NCBI GenBank assembly: GCA_037975125.1
Contig: CM075851.1
Location: 75,767,349-75,831,348, forward strand
Direction: 5' to 3'
Length of the DNA stretch: 64,000 nucleotides
From: Latrodectus hesperus
Taxonomy: Eukaryota; Arthropoda; Arachnida; Araneae; Theridiidae
Below, piece by piece: positions 1 through 11,692 of this stretch. Position 1 is the first letter of the stretch; the number at the start of each line of letters is the position of its first letter. Both the position numbers and the translations under genes were made by a program. Under the pieces are notes generated by a model. That model saw nothing but the letters and a program-made list of their open reading frames with translations. It had not been told where the DNA came from and ran no database searches.

Positions 1-1009
1 TTATATTAAAATCATTTCACTATTTTATTTGTAAACTCCAGTATTTTCATCATTATAAGAATTTATTTTTAAGTCTAATTTATATACTGTCAAAAGTAAA
101 TGGAGTTAGTTGTAAGATTGCAATATATTTTGGATGAGTAAATGAACATTATGTAAGTGTGTTCCAGGGAAAAAATGTATAAAAGAATTTATTATATGAA
201 GAATAATAATGAAATCTTATAAATATGTATTTGTAAATAATAATCCAAAATGCTTGTGCCTTCAACATATAATTATAATGCATTGACTTTTGCTAAAAAG
301 AAAAACAGGAAATTAATGTAATGAAAAAATAAAAGTAAAATTAACACTAAATATATGGCAAACTTATTTCGACTGAAGTTTCAGTTTAAATATGCAAATG
401 TAAGTTCAACATAAACTGTAAACATTGTAAAATAACAAAATAGTCTGATGTATTGAATAACTAACAAAACTTTGAATGAAATTAATGTTTGAAAACTCAA
501 TAAATTTATTAAATATTGAAATTAGAACACTTCTCATCTACTTTGTTGAAGAAATTAAAAACAATTTTAATTATCTGAGTTTTTATTAAATTTATTATGT
601 GTTTCATCTATAATATTGAAAAAGTATACAAAAAAGACAAAAAAATTTTTTAATCTTCATCAAATGAGTTTATTAAATTGATTATTTCTAACTGAAGAGC
701 ATTTCCTTTTTGTTTGTTTTTAATACCGGCAATTCTGCTAGATTGAAATGGAATACAATAATTAAAACCAATCACTTATTTCCATGTTATTACTTCCATT
801 TGGCGAAAAAAGACAAAACATGCTCCGTGTTTAAAATCATTGGCGATATGAATTGCTCGAGTTGCTGCTGCATGCACAAAAAAGTTGCTCATTCTCAACA
901 ACTTATAACGCCAATAACTTTCATTTGGCATGAAACTTGGCGAAAACGAAATGATTTACAAATTTCAACTGCGCAGCTGTGAAAAAAATCTGTAATATTA
1001 TTGGGCGGA
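1..1009. other. AT-rich host DNA, no gene seen
   Basis: Low-complexity AT-rich sequence. A reading frame of 90 codons at 710-982 has no recognisable protein character and begins at a non-ATG codon. Nothing else is supportable. Confidence 0.6.
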
Positions 1010-1115
1010 TAGAACGAGTTGCTCAAATTTTTAGCTGTGACGTCACGTAATGTTAAATCTACGGGAGTTGCTCAAACTGAAATCTGGGCAACTCTAATGT
1101 AATAGGGGCTTTACT
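1010..1115 (+). repeat. Dispersed repeat, one arm of an inverted pair
   Basis: This stretch reappears as a near-exact reverse complement at about 6,708-6,830. The shared part includes GAGTTGCTCAAA, TGACGTCACGTAATG and GTTGCTCAAACTGAAATCTG. The pair could be terminal inverted repeats of a 5.8-kb DNA transposon or two independent copies of a short (MITE-like) element. The DNA between the arms holds Gypsy pieces but no transposase, so two independent copies are more likely. Confidence 0.6.
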
Positions 1116-1859
1116 TCGCAGCTTATATCCCAGATTTACTAAACTGGTGTTTCCACAGAATTGCTTAGACTATAACGTCAAAAATGTAACAATAATAACA
1201 TTATAAAACAAATATAAGATATTCATACAAATATTTGCACTATTTACATTTTTCGTAACATTACCTACTTAGATTTCACGTTCGGGGCAGTGCAATCCCC
1301 AAGAAAGGGCTTATCACCTAAGAATCACTATGACAGATATCTAGTCTATCAGTGTACGGCTTTAAGTTTAGAATAAGATATTCTTCAAATCCTTGCCGAG
1401 AATTTGTTAATTTTGTACTATGTAGGCTCCTGTTAAATATGTTTGTTACAATACTTTACATCGTTTCAGATTGCAAAGCGATGAACTTTATCATCTTTAT
1501 ATATCCGGTTGGTGGATTTTAAATCATACCTGTTATTCATATGCTCCTTCATGTTGCTGATTTTTTTCACCTGCGAAATTATTCATTGGGTCCTAATGCG
1601 CATGCAGATCCTCAAAATACTGGATTGGCGAGATAGGAGCATTTAGTTTCAGCCCTCACAAAAGATTACATGGTAATCTCAGATCTATCCTGTATAATAC
1701 TTGAAAAGGTGTAAAACCGGTGTTTCTTGAATTGCAGTTTAGAAGAAAGGTATAATTTTTTTCATCCCGGTCTTAATGGTTCCGTATCGAGTTGTGATTG
1801 AGGATCGTCCGATTAAACATGCATTTCATGCGATTGGGAATGTAGAGATATGCGAATTT

Positions 1860-2400
1860 TCTCCATTCCAAATATAGTCCCCAGAAAATGGCTTAATTGA
1901 AATTTGTTCCTTGGTCGGATTGGATAAGGGGCATGCCAAATCTGCAAATCCAATAATCTACTTGTACTTCAACGTTAATAATTACTTCTTGGTCAGGAAT
2001 TGAGTTCGCTCGGAGCACTTGCTGAAGTAGTCTATGATGTACTAGAAAGATATACTTGTCGGTTTGTAGATGAGAGCCTAACATATTTAATCTAATTATC
2101 TTAAATGGTGCCGTTTTCTGCCTCGTATCGGCATATTCGTCATAGAAATTACACATTTTTGTATCAAATTTGCATTTATCCCAGAATAACCTCGCTTACC
2201 TTATTTAGGGTCTTTATTATTCCAAAGTGACTGACGATTGGACCTCAATGAAGCTCCCTAAGCCACTTACATTTTGAGAATGATAATAAAAGTTGCCATC
2301 GGAAAACCAGCCATTATCGCATTCCCTAGCTTATTCGCCTTTTTTGGTTGAGGGCAATTTTAACAGTCTTCCCTTGTAGGTATGAGCCGCAGTGTTCAAA
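1860..2400 (-). pseudogene. Ty3/Gypsy-type integrase fragment, degenerate
   Basis: An open stretch at 1893-2156 on the minus strand ends with YWICRFGMPLIQSDQGTNF. This is the typical retroviral-type integrase core stretch around the second catalytic Asp (consensus W..RFG.P..i.SDqGt.F). Sequence continues the same domain on both sides only in other frames with stops. It is a decayed relic of a host retroelement, with no long terminal repeats identified. Confidence 0.7.
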
Positions 2401-3362
2401 TTGGTTAACGCGTCGTTCTCATTAATAGAAGGTTGTGAGTTTATTACCCGAAATAACCGAAGATCCATCATTCACTAAAGGGGGCTGAGACAATTTAAAT
2501 AGCTCATAGTCGCAATGTCGTTCAAATGAAATAATGTCACTTGGACAGTGTGACAAGTCAAGTATAGAGCAGTCTTCTGCTTCTAAATTAGGAAAAGTCC
2601 TATACGGCTACTTCAAATTATATGTAAAATTTCCGGAAATTTGAACCACGGGAATTTACTTGGGAATTTTAAGAGAATTTAACTAATCATCATTCGTTTA
2701 ATGGATTGTTTTGTCTTATAAAAATGAAGAGACATAAAGTTAACTAGGTATAATGTAAATATGCAAAAAAATGTCTGTTTTGTCTTCTAGCAACAAAGTT
2801 AACTAATTTAATACTGAGAAAAACCAAAATATTTATTAATAAAAATAAGAAATTACCATTTAATAAAAAGTATCACAATATATTTCTCGGGACAGTCAAA
2901 ATAAATATTACATTTTATACTTCTGTCATTATAAATTCTTATGTAGTGAGAAAGAAAATAAAATATTTCCTCAAAATTAATTATCGAATTTTTTTCTAAA
3001 TTGGTCATTATCGCAAATTTGTCTTTTCCTAGTAAACTTTTTACTAGTGTAATTAGTATTAGAAATCATTAAATAAGTAAATTTTTAATTATTTTAAGAA
3101 TTGTGATAAAAAATGCTTTCAAAATTTTTAAATCATCTGAAAAATTTCAAAACACTCAAAGTCTTTCAAAATCCGCAAGAGTTTTAAAATTTCCAAGAGA
3201 ATAAACCGGGTTTATTTTTGGAAATAATCCTGGTTTTCCCCCTCCTTTACAACACTAGCTACGTAAACTCTCATATGAAATTTATGAGAATTTACGTAGC
3301 TTCTGTATTTTTGGATGACATAATCAGTTTTGGACGAGATTTTATAAACATTTAAAATATAT

Positions 3363-3560
3363 ACAGTGAAAGTTTTCTGCAATTAAGGGAAGCTAATCTA
3401 AAGCTTAGCCCATCCATGTGCAAGCTGTTTCCTCGAGAAGTCAGATATCTCGGACATATTATTTCATAAGATGGTTCATGTATATGCATCGGCATATTTC
3501 CTTCTACCTATTCCAGCGTTGTACTCTACTAGTTAATCGGAACTTTCTAGGTAAAACCAC
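3363..3560 (+). pseudogene. Ty3/Gypsy-type reverse transcriptase fragment
   Basis: The plus strand reads LREANLKLSPSMCKLF followed by PREVRYLGHIIS, then a stop. This is the conserved reverse transcriptase stretch after the palm domain of Gypsy elements (KC.LF..eV.YLGHiIS). The frame breaks at once on the 3' side. It lies in the opposite direction to the integrase piece at 1860-2400, so the two are either separate insertions or rearranged. Confidence 0.7.
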
Positions 3561-3905
3561 TTTGATTTGCGGGATTTTCCTATTCACCCCTCATAGAAAG
3601 TTACTTCCGTTTTCTTGTTGCTAATCTCAGGATTACCAAGTAGAGCTAGACAATCTCCAAAAATAGTTAAAGTTGCTAAAATTTAAACACGCCAAAGTAT
3701 GAGCAGGGTAAACCATGTCAGCTATGCACCAATAGTACTTCAGGTATATTTTTTGACCCTGCTTAATAAAGAAGGCTCTCGTGTGGCCACTATCAAAAAG
3801 CGCGAAAAAGCAGTTGGCTGGGATCTGTCTACGCTGGAAAGACCCAGGCGGATTTTTTCGCAAAATACCAAGAGTAGTTGGGAGGGATTTTTGAAAGTTA
3901 TTCAA

Positions 3906-6707
3906 TTTTATTTTAGACAGGGAAGAAATTTCGCATAAGGTGTGCTTCCAACAATGACTGACATCCTCCTCACTCCGCCAAGAAGTCTCAGTTTTTTCAT
4001 TCGCCTCAACACCAACATGTGAAGGAATCCATTGAAAATGTATGATATGACAAAGTAAATGTCTGTCAAGTAGATTTAAAATATCCAGGCTAGTCTATTC
4101 TCCAACAGCAACCCAGTTGGAGAGGCATTGAATAGAAGAGCATCACAAGAGACTATTTTTTAACATAATCCTCCTAATTCACATACTGCAACCCTTTCTG
4201 ATAGCAATTAGCTCCTATAAAAAGATTGAACAAAATTTAGGGTTAATCTTGAATTACTTGATTTCGTTTTAACTAGACAAACTCCTCAATTCAGATTAGT
4301 TCCCGAGAAGTTTCCTCCAGAGTGGCACTGCAGACTAATCGAAGCTTGTTTTTGGAATCATAATGGGCAGCCTCAATCTTTATAGCATAAACTAAGCTGC
4401 TCATCAAGACTTTAGTTTCAGTAATTTGTGCAACTTTTGTACTTTAGAATTCTTAATGGAGTTCAAAAAGTATTGCAATGTCAAAATATTAGGAACCATG
4501 AGAAGGAATTTTTACTGGCTTATTCTTTCAATATCCCAAATCAGTTCTTGCAATGGCTCCCCATTTATCTATTGTCTATTTTTCAACTACAGACGGTTGA
4601 ATCTTTCATATGGTTTTCTCCATAACAAGTGTGTTACACAATGTCTTAATAGTTTTCCTGCCTACTTTAAGTCTTTGTAGGACATCCGCAGCTAGGTAAT
4701 ATAATTCTGTAATATTGTTACATGTTGCAACCAAATTGAATTGCGTCTGAAGGACATTCAACGATAATTTTTCCGTCATAAATAGGAGGTTTTAAAACTG
4801 GATGATTAACAATGATGAAAGTAATAACGTGTGTTGTGTTAGAACACCTCCGTTTTTCCGTATGCAACAAAATCAGGCAGTTTTTTTATTAGCTATGTGA
4901 ATATCCTGTATTTTTTTTCTAAGAGAAGTGTATCGCTCTTGAATTCTTTCACATCTGGGAACCTATCTGATAAGTTTACAGAATGAAAAGTTAAACGATA
5001 TCTTTTAACTTTTCCTACAATTTTCCAAGAGCTTTTATAGTAGAAACTTAGCTTCTATTTTTTCTTGGCCTGACTTCATTTTTATCAATAGGTTAAACCC
5101 CTTCTCGTTACAAGTATTCAATTTAAACCCCGCTTCTGACACTAGGTATTATTTTTCTTCGTGAAAACGAGGATGTGATTATAAAGAAATAAAGATTAGT
5201 TTTCTTAAACAGAAACACTTCACAGTTTTTTCACAAGCCAAAATTACTAAAAATACAATAGCTTGAAACTTTTCCGCAAGTTAAAAACCGAAACAGTTCC
5301 TATGAAACAGAAAATAAATACAGCAACTTTTAGAGCTAATGTCTCGGGTATCTGACTCCTTGCTACTGTCAACTAACTCATTGTGGCTGAGGCCAATACT
5401 TACCTCTTCGTGTAAGTTTCCAGAATACTAACATAGCAAGTCAATCGTAATTTGGATTCTATTAGTCTTATCGGCTGAAAGCAACGACAGTGTTAACTTT
5501 TGTTTTGTCGTTAAAAATGATAAATATTATTTTAAATTTTTCTATTTTTGTCGAGCTAAAGTTAATTATGTGCTATTTATTGATAACATCCGAATAACAA
5601 AGGAGATTTTTATTTATTACATTGTTTATATTTCTTCTCTTGTGTGTTTCACAGGAGGGTATTTAATATATTTGACTAGAAGCAAATAATGAATAAATTA
5701 TGTCAATAAAGATGACAAGTTTCCTTATCAAATAGTAAATTTAAAAAATTTATTCTCTTATCAATAAAATCAAAATAGTATTCAGCAGTTTAAAAATCAT
5801 ATCGATAGTTCTAATGCTTCTTTTGGGAAGTCACTATAATACAGTCATATTCTAAAATATTTTAGTTGTATTAAACTTACCATTTAGAAATTTCTTTATT
5901 TTTTAAGATTATTTTATTCATTACGCAGTTCGAAGCTTAGTGTAATGCTAGTGTTTCAATCTGCCGAGGACAGCTCCAAGTTTTGATTTCCAGGCTGGGC
6001 AATGTCTGTCTCAGCCTTTCCTACTTTCGGTGAGTTGATAACTGAATACTAAGCATATTTGGGAACTTAAACATTCGGAGTTTCGTGTTAGCCTAACCAC
6101 CTAACCGGACATATGCTTCGCAGCCCAGAGCCCTAGGTAAAAAAACTATGGCACTTTAGGCCTTGGCCCACATATAGGCTGTGAACACTGAATTCGAGTA
6201 ACTTTAAGCAGTTCATTGATTTAAATACGAAATGCTTATATCTACAGAAGATTGTAATGGACTTTCTCTACTAACATTTTTGATATAAAAATTTACAAAT
6301 TAAATAAATTTCATCGCTTATTCTTGATCAAGCTCGTGCACATATCAAGTGCACGATGAAAAACCAATACTTTAATTCGTTTCGATCTATTTCACAGGAA
6401 GTTTCAAGTGAAATGAGAAATTCATGAACTTTATATTTTCGAATAAAAATGAATATCTAAAGGAATAATTAACATTTTCCAATGTGAATTAAAAATTTTC
6501 AAGAGTTACAATGGTTCTCACACAAAAAAATAATCAGTTCCACAAGCTGTACCCCCAATGATTTTTAAACTTTTTCTCAACTATTTTAAAAATAATTTTT
6601 AATAACTTACAATATGGAAAATATCGTCTTTGTGTTAAAAATATTTCTCTTAAAATATAATGTAATAATGCTGATTATCAAAAAAAAAAAAAATTTACAA
6701 ATTAAAT
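3906..6707. other. Host intergenic or intronic DNA, no gene seen
   Basis: AT-rich sequence with short random reading frames. A less AT-rich patch at about 5,930-6,190 resembles a piece of an old repeat, but I cannot assign it to a family. No protein or RNA gene is supportable. Confidence 0.55.
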
Positions 6708-6830
6708 CGTAAAGCCCATATTACATTTGAGTTGCCCAGATTTCAGTTTGAGCAACTCCCGTAGACTTAACATTACGTGACGTCACAGCTTAAAATTTGA
6801 GCAACTCGTTCTTTTCGTCCAATCAATGCT
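6708..6830 (-). repeat. Dispersed repeat, second arm of an inverted pair
   Basis: Reverse complement of the sequence at about 1,010-1,115 with a few mismatches, including TTACGTGACGTCACAGC against GCTGTGACGTCACGTAA. It ends about 380 bp before the assembly gap. Confidence 0.6.
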
Positions 6831-7214
6831 AGAGATTTCTATCAGGTTTGCTGTAAGAAAATAACAGCTTTACTAGATTTAATAATAGATCCCTTTTTTG
6901 GCTAACATTTTTAAGGTTGCCATATTTTACTCAGAAGGTGTTCACATTTCATAATGAATTCTTATTTGGGAATTTCATTTGTAGCCAAATTTTATTTACT
7001 ATACGCCAGTCTTGCTTCGTGTGAAGCTTCAGTTTTAAGATGGGGAAAGATAATCTTTGCCGACGTGAAAATCGATGCTAATACATAAGTAACACATTTT
7101 TGTGTGTATAACTTATTCTTAAATAAAAAGACTAAGAATTTGAAAGAAAAAATAATTTCAGATTGAAGCTTCAATTTAAACATGAAATTCTACAAACATT
7201 ACACAAAATTGTAT

Positions 7215-7714
7215 NNNNNNNNNNNNNNNNNNNNNNNNNNNNNNNNNNNNNNNNNNNNNNNNNNNNNNNNNNNNNNNNNNNNNNNNNNNNNNNNNNNNNN
7301 NNNNNNNNNNNNNNNNNNNNNNNNNNNNNNNNNNNNNNNNNNNNNNNNNNNNNNNNNNNNNNNNNNNNNNNNNNNNNNNNNNNNNNNNNNNNNNNNNNNN
7401 NNNNNNNNNNNNNNNNNNNNNNNNNNNNNNNNNNNNNNNNNNNNNNNNNNNNNNNNNNNNNNNNNNNNNNNNNNNNNNNNNNNNNNNNNNNNNNNNNNNN
7501 NNNNNNNNNNNNNNNNNNNNNNNNNNNNNNNNNNNNNNNNNNNNNNNNNNNNNNNNNNNNNNNNNNNNNNNNNNNNNNNNNNNNNNNNNNNNNNNNNNNN
7601 NNNNNNNNNNNNNNNNNNNNNNNNNNNNNNNNNNNNNNNNNNNNNNNNNNNNNNNNNNNNNNNNNNNNNNNNNNNNNNNNNNNNNNNNNNNNNNNNNNNN
7701 NNNNNNNNNNNNNN
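7215..7714. other. Assembly gap, exactly 500 N
   Basis: A run of exactly 500 Ns, a usual placeholder for a gap of unknown size. Host-type DNA is on the left and virus-type coding DNA begins at the first base on the right. The left virus-host junction, and possibly many viral genes, lie in this gap. The join itself could be a scaffolding error. Confidence 0.99.
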
Positions 7715-7909
7715 ACTGTTGGAACCACATTTGGAACAGTAGCATCGATCATGTTAATCGCGTTATCTTCCATCTTTATATATGCCGTTGAGAAAACAAG
7801 ACATGCTTATCATTGTTGTGTGCACGTTAATAATGTTGGCTTGTTGGAATCACAAACTGTTCCATGCGTACAAACGCATGACTTGGCAAACATTATACAA
7901 GGAACTTGA
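7715..7909 (+). CDS. C-terminal end of a membrane protein (5' part lost in gap)
   Basis: An open frame enters from the gap and ends at a stop at 7,909. The first visible residues form a Gly/Thr-rich stretch and one hydrophobic segment (ASIMLIALSSIFIYAVEK), followed by a short tail with several Cys. This looks like the C-terminal anchor of an envelope-type membrane protein. The family cannot be told from 64 residues. Its last 128 bases overlap the next small gene in another frame, so the tail may be less constrained. Confidence 0.45.
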   Translation, partial: TVGTTFGTVASIMLIALSSIFIYAVEKTRHAYHCCVHVNNVGLLESQTVPCVQTHDLANIIQGT

Positions 7910-7973
7910 GCCAAAGGAATGGCGAGATCATTTAGTCGAGCAAAATGTCCATAAAAGCGGATGGATACAATGA
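7782..7973 (+). CDS. Small single-pass membrane protein, 63 aa
   Basis: Starts at ATG and ends two bases before the stop of the convergent coiled-coil gene. After a short basic start (MPLRKQ) there is one hydrophobic segment at about residues 8-21, then a charged tail rich in Trp, His, Lys and Glu. The layout is that of a type III or signal-anchored mini membrane protein, common among envelope proteins of large insect viruses. I do not recognise the family. It overlaps the upstream frame by 128 bases, as expected for compact viral coding. Confidence 0.5.
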   Translation: MPLRKQDMLIIVVCTLIMLACWNHKLFHAYKRMTWQTLYKELEPKEWRDHLVEQNVHKSGWIQ

Positions 7974-7975
7974 CA

Positions 7976-10408
7976 TTAAAATGTTGTTTCCGTCATATTA
8001 GCGTTCTTCAACTTGTCCAGATATTGTTTAGTTTCTTTCATACAAATGTTCAAAATTTCCTCGGCATTCATATCTGAATTCCATTGCTGTAATGCTTCTG
8101 GCTGTTGATCGTACAATTTCAAGTCATAATCAATGTAATTGATCAAAATGTTAAACAATTGACTAGCCTTAACTGTTGGTTCCGTTTGTATACGAGCAAG
8201 CATGATTAATTTTTCTTGAATCTCTTTTTTGATTTGGTTTGACAGATGTGGAAATTTTTCAGAGAATTTAAAATCCCATAATAATTTGAAATGTTTCTTA
8301 TAAAATGCATTAAAATAAATAACCATTTTGTTTATGGTGACTTCATGATTCTCCATCGACGACAACGTGGTCTTCAATTGCTTGTATTTTTGCTGAAAAT
8401 CTTCTCGACGTGATTTCGGATCTTCTAAATCGGATTTCCGTTTCATCACTAAATATTTGATTTCGTTTTCAAAGTTTTTCCATTTCAATTCTTTGTCAGT
8501 CTTCAAATTAAAATTCTTAACCAAATTTTCGCATTGAATCTCTAAATTTTTTAATGGTAAAAATGTTTCGTCCATTTTAATCACAAATTGGTTGACAAAG
8601 TTCGTTTCATTCATCGGATATTCAATATTCAGTACTTTGAAAAGATCTTTCCATTCTTCTAATCTTTTCGTTTCAACTTGCTTCAAGTTTTGTTTGTATT
8701 TCTCGAGTTCCAAGTCTAATTTGGAAGACAACAACCGCTCGTCTTCTGTGATATCTTCCAACTGTTTCATCGTCAATCGATGATTTTTTATTTCCGAATT
8801 CAATTTCTTCTCGTAATCGGATTTCTGTTCTTGACAAATCTTCAAGTTGTCGACAGCCACAGAGTATTCCTTTAGTAAAGTCGTGTGTGATGTTTGATAT
8901 TCGTTCAATTGCTCAGATAATTTCTTAATGTCGTGTTGATACTGATTCACCAAAATATTTGATTGTTCTTGATTCACTTGAACCTGGTAATTCAAATGTG
9001 ACTGAAGATTGCTGTTTGAATCTTGAAATTGTTTCTCTAACAGTTCAATTTGCTGTCTCGATTCAGAGTCCTTTACGTCCAAAACGGCAATGACATCTCT
9101 GGCAAACGTGTCTTTATTATAAGTCAAGTTGAGACGGTCCAAAATCAATTTAGCTTGCTGCTCGACATCCGTCTTCACAGATTCATTGAGAAGACGTTCG
9201 AGCACGTTCGAAACGATTTTGCTGGCTCGTCTCACGCCAAGATGAAGATGGTCACTGAGTTCATTCAATGCGTTTCGGAAATGGTTGACGTGTTGTCTGA
9301 TTTGGTAAGCAAAATTTTCTTGGTCCAATTCAATATTCAAGCCTTGTTCTTTATTAACTTCGATGAAATACTCTTTCAATATTTCAAAATTTTGTTCGAA
9401 TAAAGATATTTGTTTCTTGTCATGATTCCAATTGGAAATCGCATGATCGACCCAGTCTTCTTCGAATATTTCGGCAAACTCGCGAATCTTTTGACATCCA
9501 CAAACGAATCGTGGAGCCGGTAAAGCCAAATTTTCTTCTGGAGAAGGCAAAGCATGTCGAACGATTGTGGAAACTTGGTTGTAAAGATCTTCGAGCTGGC
9601 TGTGAAATTGAACTGGTAACTGAGACATGTGTTGTTCAATCATCTCGATTCGACTCGACATTTCAAGAAACTTTTGTTGTTCTGAAACGCTACGTCTCGC
9701 ATCTTCCATGAAAAGTTTAAATTCTTGAAACCATTGATTTTCGAAGTAGGTTTGCTTGATCAGTTTCTCAAGCTCAGGTAAAAGAAAAGTAAGTTTGCTT
9801 TGCTCTTGCATATGCTCGATGGCTTGTTGAATTACATCTATTCTACTGTTCAAATCACAAGTATTGGCTAACGACGTGTTGATTTGTGGCTGACGTTGAT
9901 CAATGGCTTGAATCATATCTTGACGCATAGAATTCAGTGCTTCTCTCAAAGAAGAATCCAATGATGAGTGTTGTTCATTCTCTTGAACTAATGAAAGTTT
10001 TTCATTTTCTCGAATAAGTTTTTCATACTTTGCTTTCTGATCGTCCAGACGTTTTTCCCATTTGGCTTTCTCTTCGGAAATCCGTTTTTCAAACAGTTCA
10101 CTTTTCTCTTGTAAAAGACTTTCGTATTTTTCGTTCTGAATATCTTTCAAGCGCTCGTGATTTTGCACTTCATCCGAAATGGTCGATCTCCGAGGCGTTT
10201 CCACATCGCACAGTTTAAATAAAAAATCAAGAAAGCTATTGCTGTTACGATACAATAAAGAATGCTTGCGGACAAGTGGTTCGCTTAATGCGAACGCTTC
10301 GATCAAGTCAGATCTAATCTCTTTCTTCAAGGAATAGATGTAACTGAAATTGCAGAATTCATCTGAGTCATGTTGGACAATGGCTCGGACAAGTGCTTTG
10401 AAGGCCAT
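7976..10408 (-). CDS. Long coiled-coil protein, 810 aa, function unknown
   Basis: A single uninterrupted frame with an ATG start. Residues about 1-70 look globular. Residues about 75-145 and about 440-570 are heptad-rich Glu/Lys/Gln/Leu coiled coil, with further helical charged sequence to the end. There is no Walker motif, so it is not an SMC ATPase, and no clear kinesin or myosin motor. A structural (tegument, capsid or scaffold) role is possible but inferred only from shape. Its first 82 bases overlap the 3' end of the 395-aa gene upstream on the same strand, in another frame. I do not recognise a family. Confidence 0.8.
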   Translation of the reverse strand: MAFKALVRAIVQHDSDEFCNFSYIYSLKKEIRSDLIEAFALSEPLVRKHSLLYRNSNSFLDFLFKLCDVETPRRSTISDEVQNHERLKDIQNEKYESLLQEKSELFEKRISEEKAKWEKRLDDQKAKYEKLIRENEKLSLVQENEQHSSLDSSLREALNSMRQDMIQAIDQRQPQINTSLANTCDLNSRIDVIQQAIEHMQEQSKLTFLLPELEKLIKQTYFENQWFQEFKLFMEDARRSVSEQQKFLEMSSRIEMIEQHMSQLPVQFHSQLEDLYNQVSTIVRHALPSPEENLALPAPRFVCGCQKIREFAEIFEEDWVDHAISNWNHDKKQISLFEQNFEILKEYFIEVNKEQGLNIELDQENFAYQIRQHVNHFRNALNELSDHLHLGVRRASKIVSNVLERLLNESVKTDVEQQAKLILDRLNLTYNKDTFARDVIAVLDVKDSESRQQIELLEKQFQDSNSNLQSHLNYQVQVNQEQSNILVNQYQHDIKKLSEQLNEYQTSHTTLLKEYSVAVDNLKICQEQKSDYEKKLNSEIKNHRLTMKQLEDITEDERLLSSKLDLELEKYKQNLKQVETKRLEEWKDLFKVLNIEYPMNETNFVNQFVIKMDETFLPLKNLEIQCENLVKNFNLKTDKELKWKNFENEIKYLVMKRKSDLEDPKSRREDFQQKYKQLKTTLSSMENHEVTINKMVIYFNAFYKKHFKLLWDFKFSEKFPHLSNQIKKEIQEKLIMLARIQTEPTVKASQLFNILINYIDYDLKLYDQQPEALQQWNSDMNAEEILNICMKETKQYLDKLKNANMTETTF

Positions 10409-11514
10409 CTTGTTTCATTGTTAACTAAAATGTCATGGACTTGAACCAAGTCCGTATAAATAAACTTGTATTTTTCCGACGTGTGTGCAAGAAGCCAGCC
10501 AAGAACTTGTTCGAGTTCAGAAATCTTACGATTTTGCAAATACCAAACAAGACCAAACGTGGACCAAGTATTAGCGTCTTTGTAAAGCGGCAACCAAGCA
10601 CGACATTTCGCATCTGAATAGCGTGGCGGATTGAAATGACAAGCGATTCTGTTCGTATCTTTATAACATTCAGAAGTAAAGGACACAATCATCGGAGAAA
10701 CGTAGTCTACAGTCTCCACGTAATAATCATGATCAGTTGATCTGTAAATGCTGTAAGCGATGCCAACTGGTTTCTGATCCGTTAGAAAGATTTCGCACGT
10801 GTAAAAGTCTGATGGTGGATGATGACCTGGTAATTTGTGTCGTTCAGATCTCATCAAGCAATTGTGAACGTGTTGTCCAAGCGAAGCTGAAACTTGTTGT
10901 TTCAAGAACATGTAAACTCGTGAATGAGTGAGAGCCTCGGCTATTCCAAACCACGTGTTAAAACGTTTCGGATCTGAAATATTCCGTTTAAAGTAGCGCA
11001 ACCAAGAAATTTCTTTCAAGTTTAATGGTTCGTTGATATTACTAGCCCAGTATCGCAGAGCTTGAAAAGCTGGACTTCTTCGATTTTTGTTCCAAATGGA
11101 TCTGTATGGATTGACAGAGGATATCACGTATAGAACCGAGCTGGAGAACGTTTCCAATTTGATACTACCAGCTGGAAACAAGGCTTTCAACAACGTGCGA
11201 ATTGAAGAGTTTTTGACGTATATGGATTTTTCATCATATACACCAGAAACGCGGTATGTGAGCGACGAAGGATTCAATTTGACGTAAGGATAACGTTGAA
11301 GAAGAACAATGATCGCATCGTCCGGTAAGGATAAATCCGTTTCTGATGCCGCATACTTGAGAACAATAACGGGTTTAATGAATCTTACAGCCAGCAAATA
11401 ATTTCGACGATCAATTTCTTGACCGAATACTTGAATGAATTTACTAAAGTCGATATTGTGTTTTATCATTGGCAGGAGAAGATCAGGAGTACAAACAGGA
11501 CTGTAAAGAGCCAT
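10327..11514 (-). CDS. Unrecognised 395-aa protein
   Basis: Intact ATG-started frame, first gene of a two-gene minus-strand unit with the coiled-coil gene, which it overlaps by 82 bases. The protein looks globular with mixed alpha/beta character and no signal peptide, membrane segment or known motif. Cys and His residues are scattered rather than arranged as a finger. A TATA-like sequence sits 55 bp upstream of the ATG. The last 27 or so codons are read in two frames. Confidence 0.8.
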   Translation of the reverse strand: MALYSPVCTPDLLLPMIKHNIDFSKFIQVFGQEIDRRNYLLAVRFIKPVIVLKYAASETDLSLPDDAIIVLLQRYPYVKLNPSSLTYRVSGVYDEKSIYVKNSSIRTLLKALFPAGSIKLETFSSSVLYVISSVNPYRSIWNKNRRSPAFQALRYWASNINEPLNLKEISWLRYFKRNISDPKRFNTWFGIAEALTHSRVYMFLKQQVSASLGQHVHNCLMRSERHKLPGHHPPSDFYTCEIFLTDQKPVGIAYSIYRSTDHDYYVETVDYVSPMIVSFTSECYKDTNRIACHFNPPRYSDAKCRAWLPLYKDANTWSTFGLVWYLQNRKISELEQVLGWLLAHTSEKYKFIYTDLVQVHDILVNNETRWPSKHLSEPLSNMTQMNSAISVTSIP

Positions 11515-11568
11515 GTGCTTGCTTCTACACTTGATCCGGAAATAAAATCAATACCAAATAGAACGAAG

Positions 11569-11576
11569 CTTATATA
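11569..11576 (-). promoter_or_regulatory. TATA-like box of the 395-aa gene
   Basis: The minus strand reads TATATAAG, 55 bp before the ATG at 11,514. Similar boxes precede other first genes of units in this block (13,255; 20,361; 31,427; 32,325), which supports the call. Confidence 0.55.
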
Positions 11577-11599
11577 ATATGAAAATAGTATTTTTAAAA

Positions 11600-11685
11600 G
11601 GAATGAAAAAAAATAAAAAATAAAAAGAATGAAAAAAATATTTTTTTTATTTTCATTCTTTTTTTTATTTTTAATCTTGTGTATC
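11600..11685. terminator. AT-rich palindrome between two minus-strand units
   Basis: A large imperfect palindrome centred near 11,641, with arms containing AAGAATGAAAA and TTTTCATTCTT. It separates the dUTPase 3' end from the promoter of the 395-aa gene. A transcription end or poly(A) site is likely from position. Confidence 0.5.
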
Positions 11686-11692
11686 TCACTTA

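Noticed and set aside
3633..3905. Minus-strand frame with a YYW...C..C-like stretch, possible Gypsy integrase zinc region
   Set aside because: The likeness is weak, and the spacing to the integrase core at 2.1 kb does not fit one element.
7163..7909. Long reading frame across the N gap (and three similar ones)
   Set aside because: The Ns translate as unknown residues. The host part before the gap and the viral part after it should not be joined as one protein.
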